Shown here piece by piece: positions 1 to 9,619 of a stretch of 63,464 bases of DNA. Source of the stretch: JAGOMW01 sp964596675 (GTDB lineage Bacteria > Patescibacteriota > Gracilibacteria > BD1-5 > UBA2023); the NCBI GenBank assembly GCA_964596675.1, contig CAZQUZ010000008.1, positions 1 through 63,464 of the forward strand, read 5' to 3'. Position 1 is the first letter of the stretch, and each line of letters starts with the position of its first letter. Position numbers and translations under genes: made by a program. Below the pieces are notes generated by a model. It saw nothing but the letters and a program-made list of their open reading frames with translations, was not told the origin of the DNA and made no database searches.

Positions 1-75
1 CGCGGAGTAGAGCAGTGGTAGCTCGCAAGGCTCATAACCTTGAGGTCGTGTGTTCGATTCACACCTCCGCAACCA
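1..75 (+). tRNA. tRNA-fMet (CAU), initiator
   Basis: Cloverleaf with a CAU anticodon in the loop CTCATAA, T-loop TTCGATT and an encoded CCA end. The first base C faces A72, the unpaired 1-72 position that marks bacterial initiator tRNAs, while GCGGAG pairs with CTCCGC. The anticodon stem is CAAGG/CCTTG, so the usual three G-C pairs next to the loop are reduced to two plus an A-T pair, a variant. The window begins exactly at the first base. Confidence 0.95.
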
Positions 76-194
76 TATAATTTATAAAATCCTTTCAGCA
101 ATGAGAGGATTTTTGAATTGTGATTTTCTCGAATTTTTATTTGTGTTTTCTACATATTTCTGATAAAATGCAAGGGATAATAATCCAACTCATA

Positions 195-3100
195 ATGAAT
201 CCTAAAGAAATCGCTCCATCATCGAATCTCGAGACACAAAAATCTACACAATCTGATGAAAAACTCCTCGCCTGGAAGCTCATCGATGAGTCCATAGAAC
301 AAACATTACGAGATTGAAGTGAAGCCAATATACTTACATCTATCGAAAAACAGAAAATAACACCATATATAGAAAAAATTACACGACTTGCGAAATGAAA
401 TAGAGCAAAATATCCTAAAAATAGTCCTGAGAACCTTTTAGATGAAAGTATCTTAGATAGTCAATGTAAGAATACTGATCGTATCACTCAGGAATTAATC
501 TCTGCAACACTTGAACGAAAAAACATCGAAAAGAAATTAGAAACTATGATACATCGTAGTTTTGATGTGAATATTTCTCCCAGAGAGATCAGACAACTCG
601 AAAATACTGAGATAAAAAGCTATCTTTCTAACCGAAAAAGACTCACACGTTGGATAGAAAAAATCACATGAGAAGAGCCCTCTAATACAACAATATGAAA
701 ACTCGCGGATGAAATAGGTATCTCTAGAGTCCGAATCGAAGCAAGTACGAGTCTAACGAAAGGATTCACACGATATATACAAACTGGATACATCGACGAA
801 GATGTGGTACTAGAACTTATGGATGACAATCCTCCCCTTTCGAAAGATGAGAAAAAAACTTTAGTACGATACTTTCTTCCGACGATTTCCCTCCGTACAC
901 TTATACAGTATGGTGTGATAGATGAGGAAGATATGGGAAATCTCGCAGAAAAAACTATAGATAGCATCCTAAAAGAGGCAGGGATAAATGAAAATACTCT
1001 TTCGGAGGAAGCAAAATCTATCATCAAGAATTATACAGAAAATACCTATGAGCTCGAGATAGATACTGAAAATCTCGATAATGCTCGTATCGATAGATTG
1101 CTCATGAGTGATGGGAAAAAACTAATAGCAAAATCCATACAAGATAGTATGGAAAATATTCGCGAGACGAATCAGGAAAGAGCTATAGACAGTTTTGAGG
1201 AACTCCAGGAAAAAGTGCGTGGACTCGATATCACATGAGCGAAAGATTTTGGTATCGGTGCTTATATCATATCAGATAGGAGCGATGGTGATAGACTCAC
1301 ATGGAAAGTCGAACCAAGCGAGCTTGAAAACCCTGCAAATGGCATCACACTTTCTTACTATAATCAAGATGGCGATAAATTGAGCAAGCTGAGTCCTGAT
1401 TTTGATACATTTTTAGAGAGTATCGCGAAAGAAAATAAACTCTGACAGCTCTCTATCTCAACTGAACTACCACCAAATAATATTGAAAAGAGACCATTTT
1501 CTAATTTTAAGGAATTCATAGAATGGATAGATAGCACTGTCGATAGTCGTAACCGAGGAAAATGATGGGACGATGGTCTCAGCTTCATGGTCAATATCGA
1601 AAATACCAAAGAATACTGTCGTATCTCCAATCTCGATAGTACGAACGGAAGATTCGATATGATAGATATGTATGGCGATACTATAGCTCGAGGTATCAGT
1701 ATCGAGGAATTTTATGACTTTCTCAGCAAAGATGGACTTTATTTCGAGTTCCAGAGAATCGCGAAAATAGATACACTCGAGAATTTCGCGAAAAATAGTA
1801 GTATCGCTGGTCTCATCTACGATCATGGCAAACTCCAGATAGAAGATGCTTCTCATAGTACACATGACTGACACTGAGACCAACATGATCATCATAAGGC
1901 ACTCATACCTGTATGGGGATTTCAGAATAAAGAAGGCAACTATATACATACTGTCTTCGATGGTAATATGGTAACCGTTTTCGAGTATCAGAATCACATC
2001 GAAAAAGATGCAAATGATAAGAAAGTACGTCATACAAAATCGATAGAACATCCTCCAATGACTCTCGAATGACTCAAGCAATTTCTCGAACAAAATCAAC
2101 TCATGACCCCTATCGGACATGACCCACTCACGATAGAAAAATGAGAAATCCATGACTCAAAATCACACATACATACACACAAAAGAGGGTTCCTCGGTAT
2201 AATAATGGCTCAGAAAAGCTTCGCTGATATCGCGAAAGCTATGAGTATGGGTATCCATATGATAGAGCATATGTTCGAAGAGCAGAATAAAGCTCAAGCA
2301 GCTGAGATGCTCTATGGATTTTTCAAAAAAACTCTCGGGGAAGAACATAGCCTCTCCATGCATGCACTCATGGAGTTTGCTGGTGATATCAGCAAACTCA
2401 TCGAGGAGAAGATGACTCATATGAAAAAACTCGGCTGAGCCCCTCGACGAAAAGAGATTAAGCATATTCTACTCACACGACCTGCTCGTCCTCATGATAT
2501 CCTCGCAGCCCTCATCGTCACGGCAGAGATGTGAGGACATCTCTATCCAGATAGTTATCTGCAAGAACTCCAATGAGGTCGATACCTCTGGTTCGAGTGA
2601 CTCTGTGCATCTCTCGGATTCGACTATGAATATGAACTCAAGGCATGTCAGGATAAAGAGGCTCAATCGAATCAGGAAACCAAAGACCACCTCAATGAAG
2701 CTATACTCATCGAGCGACTTTTTAAACGACACCAAGATGATAATCATCCATATATCCAGGCTATCGGTGGAGGATCTAAATACTGGTGAGCACTTAGATC
2801 GGGACGAGAAAGCCAGGTATCAAAATGAGAAAAAGAAGTGAAAGAAAAGCTCGGAGCTATGGATCGTGCTGAGTACGTCTTCTCAAAAATGATGTCAAAT
2901 GAACCAGAGATAGCTGCATGAGCCTATCCAGGAATATATGGAAAAGATCCGAGTGCCGAGAAACTCGGTCCAGCATTCGTCTGGGCACTTTCGAACTATC
3001 CGAATACGACACATCCGGATATATCGAATAACTTTAAGAATATGATGGATGCTAATGGGGTTGCATTCCATGCACTTCCATTTTGTCGTAATCCTGCGCT

Positions 3101-3986
3101 CTCACGCGAATATAAATCTCTCATGCCTATAGCCATAAGAGCGAGTGGGGATGCTGCTATGATAGCTGACTGGCATACAGTGGAAGCAGCGAAAAATAAT
3201 CAAGAACATTATGGTGAATATACCTTTAATCCGAAGCATATAGAGGCACTTTGGAAATTTTGGAAAACGCACCATAAAAAACTCCATCCCATACTCCAGA
3301 TGACCAATCCAAAACTCCAGCTCCTTATACGAGAGTCATGAGTATCGGAAGTCGATAAATCTATAATAAAAACATACATCAAAACTCTGGGCACTACTGT
3401 GAGTGAGTGAGTTTTAAATGATACTAAACCAAATGATATGATCATGAAAATGGGCTGATATCGATATGATGGTGGATCAATGATTATAGATAGGGATGCG
3501 AATGGAGATAAGAGCCTAAATCGTGTCCTGAACTATATACGTCTCGATGGCCACTCTGCTGCGATGTCGAATCAGCTAGAGCGCGATCATCTCTGGACTG
3601 CACAAATCAAGCGCTATATAGAATCAATTCGAGATAAAGATACCTTTAGTACGAATCCAGAGTACCAAAAAGAGCATTTTAAAAAGATACATGATGAAGT
3701 AATATCATATCTCCGTGCAAGCATAACATGAGTGAGTCCTGAAAAGTATAAGGAAGCTTTAAAATCTCAAAAATATCTGCAGGATCTCGATAGACTCGGG
3801 TTCGATGTGTCTCGTGAAAATATACTCCAGGAGATACCATTTGGAAAAACAGCTGATTTTGGTGCCGAAGCAGCATTCTATAGATTCATGAATGGCACAT
3901 CTCATGCTGAAGGTATTCAAAAAAATACAAAGAAAGCAGCAAATGATGCAATATATACACTTGGAGAGCCTCAAAAAGCAGTATAA
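195..3986 (+). CDS. Large cytoplasmic protein of unknown function (1263 aa)
   Basis: I do not recognise this family. Reading UGA as Gly joins a series of same-frame fragments into one frame of 1264 codons ending at TAA. No signal peptide or clear membrane segment is visible. The N-terminal third is charged and helix-rich, with a possible HTH-like stretch around residues 175-190 (KLADEIGISRVRIEAS). The middle carries a His-rich segment near residue 660 (HIHTHKRG) and the C-terminal third is helical. The ATG at 195 is chosen because the upstream in-frame codons overlap a likely promoter (GATAAA near 163). Alternatives are ATG 168 and GTG 120. It stands alone, convergent with yraN only 2 bases away. 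Confidence 0.7.
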
Positions 3987-3988
3987 AA

Positions 3989-4369
3989 CTAAACCTCCAC
4001 TCCCCTTACATGCCAAAGACGGTGCCCTACGGTACCGTCTTTTTTCGGCATGAGACCGATAAAGTCCACTCTCGCCAGCTCAGGTGAGATATGATGCCGC
4101 ATGAGATAGTGCATGATCGTACGCTTCAGAGTACGACGCTTCGTGGGCGTGAATGTATCGAGCGGATGACCATGGGACTCATCGTATCGATAGCGCACCT
4201 CTATGAAAATATATATATCCTCCTCCTTCGCGACGATATCTATCTCTCCTCCGGGGATGGTATAGTTCCGGTCGACTATAATATACCCGAGAGATTCAAG
4301 ATAGCGCACTGCCGTCTCCTCTCATCTATCACCGATAGACCGTCGTGATGAGTTCTGTATTTTTTCCAT
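3989..4369 (-). CDS. yraN: YraN/UPF0102 family endonuclease-like protein
   Basis: A 126-residue protein of the UPF0102 family, small proteins with a restriction-endonuclease-like fold and usually about 120 residues. The family core is visible: GE-x-x-A with the Gly encoded by UGA, then YLESLGY, GEIDIVAKE and IFIEVRYR, i.e. the E-IDI-(x)n-FVEVK nuclease-like pattern. The start is the ATG at 4369, which restores the N-terminal GE motif that a standard-code reading would lose. It lies 35 bases downstream of galU on the same strand and is probably co-transcribed. Its biological role is unknown in the family. Confidence 0.88.
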
Positions 4370-4404
4370 GCCAAGTGACGAAATCAATATACCAATCACC
4401 AATA

Positions 4405-5286
4405 TTATCCTCTTTCGACTCGACTTTTTAGAAATGCCATCACCTGTGGACCGAGATCCTCTCGATCGAGTGCGTAGTCGATAGTCGCCTTTAAGAATCC
4501 GAACTTATCTCCCGTATCATATCTATCACCCTGCATCTCGAGAGCACGTATCTCTCTGCCATCTGTGAGCATACGAGCAAATGCATCCGCGAGACGTATC
4601 TCACCGTCCTTACTCGCTCAGGCACTATCATCTTCGAGATATGAGAACACCTCTGGTGTGATGATATACTTCCCGATGACTCAGAGACGTGACGGAGTTT
4701 CTTCGGGCTGTGGTTTCTCGAGAAATCGGGAAACCGTATAGGCGCCATCCGTCGCATCACTCGTCTCGACGATACCATAGGATGACACACGCTTATCTGA
4801 GACACGCTCGAGCGCGATGATAGGTGTCTCATACTGCTCATAGGCACGCACGAGCTGGAGAGCACCTGATACCTCTCCTTTTATGAGGTCATCACCGAAG
4901 AGTACGAGGCATGGCTCATCACCTATCCAGGCACGCGCATGGAGAAGAGCGTCACCATCACCACGAGGCAGCGGCTGACGGACATAAGCGATATTCGCGA
5001 GGTGTGATACTGCCTCGACGAGAGCGAGTTCTTTGGTTTTTCATTTTTCGACGAGCGTCTTCTCGAGCTCGAATGATGCATCGAAATGATTTTCTATCGC
5101 TTGTTTCCCGCGACCAGTGACGATCATGATATCCGTGATGCCAGCAGATACAGCCTCTTCGACGAGATACTGTATGACTGGCTTATCTACGATAGGGAGC
5201 ATTTCTTTCGGCTGAGCTTTTGTAGCCGGCAAAAAGCGGGTCCCAAAACCCGCTGCTGGTATGATACACTTTCTGATGATAGACAT
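4405..5286 (-). CDS. galU: UTP-glucose-1-phosphate uridylyltransferase
   Basis: A 293-residue GalU, making UDP-glucose from UTP and glucose-1-phosphate for cell-surface polysaccharide. The N-terminus has the nucleotidyltransferase signature AAGFGTRFLPATKAQPKEM, followed by VDKPVIQYLVEEA, and later GDGDALLHA and FGDDL typical of GalU. Length is normal for the family (about 290). In-frame UGA codons at several sites, e.g. 5038-5040, are glycines. The gene ends at TAA and starts 4 bases downstream of the lipoprotein stop, so the three minus-strand genes look like one operon. Confidence 0.95.
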
Positions 5287-5289
5287 AAA

Positions 5290-5919
5290 TTATTCGTTGT
5301 CAGTAATAGTCGAATTATTTACACGACTTTCTATCATATTTTCACACATATCTTTCATAGGGCTCGTGAGTGCAGCACAGTCAGATTTTTGTGCATCTGT
5401 TTTACGCATAATGATATCAGCCTTACACTGTTCGCTACGATCAAATGGCATAGCTACTTCACCTGAGGCAACTGTCATCTCTGTTTTTAAAGCATCACAT
5501 TTTGTGATATCTCCGCTCGTAGAGGCCTCACTTGCGAGATATGATATACGACATTCACGTTTATATGTATCTGAGAGCGTATCACAAAGACCTATATTTT
5601 TCTGTTCGCTTGATTGCATACTTATAATACCATATTTACATGCTTCTTTACTTTCTGCTTGGGTGAGTTCATCACAGAACTCGACAGATTTCTGTGATTG
5701 TGCGAGCTGATTTCCTACCATATTGATACACATTTCGACATTTGGTTTCATACACTGCTCGAACTCTGGAGTATTTTTAATCTTTGATGACGCACTCGCA
5801 ATAGTTTCAGTATATGACGGTCATGTAGTAGCCGATGGATTATCTGTTGGTGAAGATGTTTTTGATGTACAGCCAGAGAGTGATAGAGTCGAAATAACCA
5901 AAAATATAAGAATACGCAT
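5290..5919 (-). CDS. Cys-rich lipoprotein with repeated C-x10/11-C units
   Basis: A 209-residue protein with a short hydrophobic signal ending in the lipobox LSGC at about residues 14-17, so it is probably lipid-anchored on the outer face of the membrane. The mature part is helical and carries paired cysteines in a loose repeat, C-D/A-x-L-(x)n-C: CDELTQAESKEAC, CDTLSDTYKREC and CAALTSPMKDMC. I do not recognise the family. One UGA (5821-5823) lies in the linker after the lipobox. The start at 5919 gives a clean signal peptide; longer readings add an unlikely N-terminus. Confidence 0.7.
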
Positions 5920-6025
5920 AAATGAAAATAATGAAGAAGAAATATATACTATATATAGTATATAGACTTTTATATCTTTGCAAGAATCGTTCAAAGAAAA
6001 TGTATTGCCATTCAAGAAATCGATT

Positions 6026-7105
6026 TTATACATTTTTTCCTGCAGCTGCTTCGAGCTTCGCTGTCTGATCTGCGATAGCCAGAGCATCGATGATATCCTC
6101 AAGTGCTCCTGTCATGATGACGGGGAGATTAGAGAAATTTGCATTGATACGGTGATCCGTAATGCGATCCTGTGGGAAATTATAGGTACGGATTTTTTCA
6201 CTTCTATCTCCAGAACCAACTTGAGCGAGACGAGCCGCTCACTCAGCTGCCATCTTCTTTTCCTCTTCCATTGCAAATATTCGCGACTTTAGGACGGATA
6301 TCGCCGTGAGCTTATTCTGGAGCTGGGAACGTTCATTTTGACACTCGGCGACGAGCCCAGTCGGGATATGGACGACACGGATAGCGGAGTTCGTCTTATT
6401 CACATGCTGACCACCTGCTCCACTCGCTCGACATGCTGTGATCTCGAGGTCCTCCTCGCGTATCTCGACATCGACGTCTTCTGCCTCAGGAAGTACTGCC
6501 ACCGTCGTAGTAGAAGTATGGACACGACCGTTTTTTTCAGTCGCTGGGATACGCTGGACACGGTGCACTCATGACTCGAACTTAAATGTCGAGTACGCTC
6601 ATGCGCCATCGACCTTAAATATCACTTCTTTATATCCTCAGGCGTCGTTCCAGGTCTCACTCATCATCTCGATATTATATCCAGATTTTTTCGCGAAATT
6701 CTTATATGCCTCAGCGAGCTCATGAGCAAAGAGTCATGCCTCATCCCCTCCTGCCCCCGCTCGAACTTCGAGGATGATATTTTTCTCATCGTTCGGGTCT
6801 GTCGGGAGGAGTGCGATTTTGAGCGCTTCTTCGAGTTCTGGGATTTTTTTCTCAGCGTCTGCGATCTCCATCTTCATCATTTCGAGCATTTCTGGATCTT
6901 TCTCATTGGTGACGAGAGTTTTCGCCTCTTCGTAGTTCGAGTAGATGCGCTTATACTCTTGATAAAGTGTGACGGTTTTTTCGAGGGATTTTTTCTTTTG
7001 GTTGGTGGATTTTAGACGCTTTAGATCCGCATAGATGGATGGGTCTGCGAGTTCTTTCTCGAGCGATTCATATTCGGTGATGAGATTATCGAGCTGGAAT
7101 TTCAC
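6026..7105 (-). CDS. prfA: Peptide chain release factor 1
   Basis: A 359-residue class I release factor. It has the catalytic GGQ loop (GAGGQHVNKTNSAIR) and the RF1 codon-recognition tripeptide PAT in RIPATEKNGR, where RF2 has SPF, so it should read UAA and UAG but not UGA. The N-terminal coiled coil begins LDNLITEYESLEKELADP. In-frame UGA codons (6734-6736 and one near 6237) occur in this gene itself and must be read as Gly. The start is GTG 7105, the only sensible codon before the conserved region. No RF2 gene is seen in the window, as expected in code 25. Confidence 0.96.
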
Positions 7106-7139
7106 GGATACAAGAGTTAGGGAAATATTATTCGCTCGG

Positions 7140-7145
7140 ATTATA
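7140..7145 (-). promoter_or_regulatory. -10 element for prfA
   Basis: TATAAT on the minus strand, 35 bases before the prfA GTG. The -35 region is not obvious; TCTCGA lies about 17 bases upstream. Confidence 0.5.
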
Positions 7146-7176
7146 CAGAAAAATCGAAAAAGTCGAGAAAAAAGAA

Positions 7177-7206
7177 AAGGGGAACCCCGAAAGGTTCCCT
7201 TTTTTA
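7177..7206. terminator. Intrinsic terminator hairpin
   Basis: GGGAACC and GGTTCCC arms with a CCGAAA loop, flanked by A-rich sequence on the left and TTTTTT on the right, so it can work in both directions. On the minus strand it would end any transcript coming from 7.2-7.6 kb just before the prfA promoter. Confidence 0.75.
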
Positions 7207-7643
7207 TTGCTTTTGGCAATTGCATAACTGAAGTAGTATCAGTTAGCTCATGCCCGACTCACCATGTGGTGAATTCGTTTTGTAGGAAATTAATCCTCTA
7301 CGGTAAATCATCAAATTTTGGATGATTAAGCGTGTGGAGAGAAGTTCTCACAAAACTTTAGAAACTGTTTTTTCATAATGCTTTCTCCCTATTTGGTTGA
7401 ATGTATTTAGATCTACAGTACAGGACATATCCTAAGGTCAAGAATCGATGCTGCCTATTGCAATGGCTTTCCAAAAAAATCTTGAAACTTTTTTGCTACG
7501 TGGCGACATCTATTGAGATTATTCAGTTCCTGCCCAGAGACATTATTCTTTTTTCTCGTATAGTCAAACTTTTTTTTAAAAATCTTAAATCACTCATTTT
7601 TCACTTTGACTTGATGAAGTGAATCGATACTATGTCAGCATCT
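7207..7643. other. Interval with no convincing gene; candidate minus-strand transcript
   Basis: No recognisable protein gene. On the minus strand TTGACT (near 7570) followed about 17 bases later by an AT-rich box could be a promoter, and the hairpin at 7177-7206 could end the transcript. Within it a 16-codon frame starts at about 7379 behind AGGGAGAAAG, one of the few good ribosome-binding sites here. Small hairpins follow it: CACC/GGTG, AACTGA/TCAGTT and GTAG-GG/CC-TAC. No tmRNA or RNase P signature is visible. Confidence 0.3.
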
Positions 7644-7757
7644 GCTAGAGATGGTGGAATTGGTAGATGTGCGGAGACCTGGAGCGATAGCGACTTGGTC
7701 GGAGCCATACCCCCGAGAACGAGACTTGCGATAGCAAGACGAGATTAGAGAGGGGTA
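7644..7757 (+). ncRNA. tRNA-Leu-like structured element of unknown function
   Basis: Nineteen bases (7649-7667) are identical to the D-arm region of the intact tRNA-Leu that follows (7792-7810). The sequence then diverges: there is no leucine anticodon stem and no T-arm. Instead it folds into GACC/GGTC around GC-GATA-GC, then a stem TACCCC (7708-7713)/GGGGTA (7752-7757) enclosing CTTGC-GATA-GCAAG (7725-7738). It could be a decayed tRNA-Leu copy or a distinct small RNA. I do not recognise a family. Confidence 0.4.
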
Positions 7758-7787
7758 CACGGACAAAGAAATAAATACGTAATATTT

Positions 7788-7872
7788 GCCCAGATGGTGG
7801 AATTGGTAGACACGGAGGTCTCAAAATCCTCTACTTTAGGGTATGCGGGTTCGAGTCCCGCTCTGGGCACCA
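7788..7872 (+). tRNA. tRNA-Leu (CAA)
   Basis: Class II tRNA: acceptor GCCCAGA/TCTGGGC, D-arm with GAATTGGTAGAC, anticodon loop CTCAAAA giving CAA, a long variable arm and T-loop TTCGAGT, with the CCA end encoded. Position 31-39 in the anticodon stem is a T-T mismatch; the remaining four pairs are good. Confidence 0.92.
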
Positions 7873-7971
7873 GTTGACGCCGAAAATCAAATTTTTGCAA
7901 ACTCTCCGGTAAAAGATGAATGAAATCATAAAAGATTCGTTTATCTGGAAGTGTGGTTTGTGAGAATGTAA

Positions 7972-8023
7972 AAATACTTAAAATAAGCCTTGTTTCTAAA
8001 GACAGGGCTTATTTTAAGTATTT
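7972..8023. repeat. Long perfect inverted repeat
   Basis: Arms of 18 bases (7972-7989 and 8006-8023) are perfectly complementary around a 16-base loop. There is no T-tract after the right arm, so it is not a standard terminator, though it could end tRNA-Leu transcription or separate it from the next gene. A small inverted-repeat element is another option. Confidence 0.7.
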
Positions 8024-8064
8024 AGTTGCCATTTTCTATTTTTTTAATTGACTATGATGATAGA

Positions 8065-8604
8065 ATGCATATTATATTATTTCAATATACTTCTTATAAA
8101 GATACACGTATTAAAACCATGGAACAGTCTATTACAAAAGGTACGCTACCTATTTACTTGTACATCCCTAGTCATCAAGAAGTGCAATATTATTCAGAAG
8201 TGGCATGAAATCCGAAACAATTAGACAATAACTCATCACAAAATGCTATTTGAGAATCTCCTCTATCCGTGCAATTTAAGATAGAATGAGTAGTCCCAGA
8301 ATTTAAAACATGAGTGAATATCTCAAATCTCGTGCTTCATATAAGCCATCTTGTTTGACGAATAGATGTTAATGCAGTGGAAAATCAGGTATTATCGCCA
8401 ACGTTTGAGAATGTTCCTGATTATAATCCAAGAAGGAGAGCACTCATCCTATCAAAACAACGACAGGAACGCATTAGAGAAATTGTTTGAGGAGATCTTT
8501 CTGAAGCTGAAGGAGAAATAGTATATACTTCTCTTGGGGAAGAAATTTTCCTCAAAAATACAAAATGAGAAATGAAACCAATCGGTTTATCTGATAATTT
8601 TTAG
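8065..8604 (+). CDS. Hypothetical protein, first gene of the arginine island
   Basis: About 179 residues, unrecognised. UGA-as-Gly is needed for the whole length, e.g. at 8206-8208. No signal peptide or membrane segment is clear. The middle is rich in beta-like stretches (VQFKIEGVVPEFKTG) and the C-terminal half is charged (PRRRALILSKQRQERIREIV). The stop TAG lies 3 bases before the ATG of the deacylase gene, so the two are surely co-transcribed. The start is uncertain: ATG 8065 has no clear ribosome-binding site, and ATG 8118 or TTG 8026 are alternatives. Confidence 0.55.
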
Positions 8605-8607
8605 AAC

Positions 8608-9444
8608 ATGATTGAGTGCGTATCATTTTCAAGCACGAATCCATGAACTCATAGCCTTATATTGTGATCAGTCCATGGAAATGAAGTTTGTTGATCTATC
8701 GCAATTGACCGAGTTGTAAGCAAGCTTAAAGATTGAATTATCCAACTAAATTCAGGACAAATTACCTTCCTACCAAGAGCAAACCGTAGAGCATATGATA
8801 ACTGAACTCGTGAGGTAAAATATAATCTCAATAGAGTGTTTGGCTCGAGAGAGGCGCTATCAGAGGAACACCGGGTTGCAAAGCTTATCGAAAGCTATAT
8901 TGATCAAGCCTCCTTCGTTCTCGATCTCCACTCGATTCACGAAGGCGATAGAGCATTTGTTTTTCAAGAATCCCCAATTGAGATCGCAAAAAGTTTTATT
9001 GCCTGATTACCTGTTCCTCATGTACTACTTGACTGGGAAAAGCTCTATGGAGAAACGGCAGACATGGATACTATTGCATATGCCACTTCCCGGTGAATTC
9101 CATGAGTAACGGTCGAATGTGGAAACCATACAGATCCAAACTCCATAAAAGTTGCTGAAGAATCAATAGATTACGCTCTAGGATTTTTCTGACATGTCAC
9201 AGATACTAGAAAAGACTCAGTTGTAAAAACAAAATCTATTGTTCGAGCAAAAGAAATAGTATATAGACCAGAAAGGGCAAGATTTTGTAAAAATTGGAAA
9301 AATTTTGATCCCATTCAACAATGAGAACTCATATGAACATCGAGTCAATGAAAACATATTGCCCCATATGACGGAGTGATTATTATACCGAAACCCATAG
9401 GAGATGCATGAGATGAATGGTATTATCTTGGAATAATAAAATAA
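8608..9444 (+). CDS. Zinc deacylase, aspartoacylase/succinylglutamate desuccinylase family (copy 1)
   Basis: A 278-residue member of the AstE/AspA metallopeptidase-like family, which removes acyl groups from N-acylated amino acids with one zinc. The zinc motif GSVHGNEVCG appears near residue 25 (H-x-x-E, first Gly from UGA), followed by FLPRANRRAYDNG (substrate Arg), NLNRVF, the third zinc ligand in DLHSIHEG and the catalytic Glu in VECGNH. The substrate cannot be read from sequence. Next to arginine genes, N-acetylornithine or another N-acyl amino acid is plausible. A paralogue lies at 13065. Confidence 0.85.
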
Positions 9445-9451
9445 GAAAGTT

Positions 9452-9479
9452 TTGACATTTAACTCAAATCTCATAACAT
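9452..9479 (+). promoter_or_regulatory. Promoter of the argG operon
   Basis: TTGACA at 9452-9457 and TAACAT at 9474-9479, 16-base spacing. It lies just after the deacylase stop and upstream of the leader hairpins, 140 bases before argG. Confidence 0.6.
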
Positions 9480-9521
9480 CATCACATGATTTGTTTTTCG
9501 TTTCTTTCATCACGTCGTCGT

Positions 9522-9595
9522 AGCTTTCAATTTGAGAGCTTTGTTGTGATGCACTAAATACAACTCTAAAAAAGTAGCTCTCAATTTTTGGGGGC
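9522..9595 (+). promoter_or_regulatory. Attenuator-like leader of argG
   Basis: Three segments can pair in mutually exclusive ways: AGCTTTCAA (9522-9530), TTGAGAGCT (9532-9540) and AGCTCTCAA (9576-9584). Segment 2 pairs perfectly with segment 3, with an inner stem GTTGT/ACAAC, and TTTTT follows. Segment 2 can instead pair with segment 1, with one G-T pair. This is the layout of a terminator/antiterminator switch, but the T-tract is short and interrupted by GGGGG. No T-box or known riboswitch core is visible. Confidence 0.45.
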
Positions 9596-9619
9596 TTTTA
9601 TTTTAATAAATTTCCTTCT

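Noticed and set aside
195..3986. Chain of short fragments that look like a broken gene
   Set aside because: All fragments share one frame and are separated only by TGA; with UGA as Gly they form one protein, so it is not a pseudogene.
6026..7105. Release factor 2 instead of RF1
   Set aside because: The recognition tripeptide is PAT, as in RF1; the SPF of RF2 is absent, and the gene itself contains in-frame UGA.
7401..7622. 73-residue plus-strand frame
   Set aside because: Low-complexity, no start context, no neighbours; the opposite strand has better signals.
7207..7643. tmRNA or RNase P RNA
   Set aside because: No tRNA-like ends, no tag frame with an ALAA-like end, and no conserved RNase P core.
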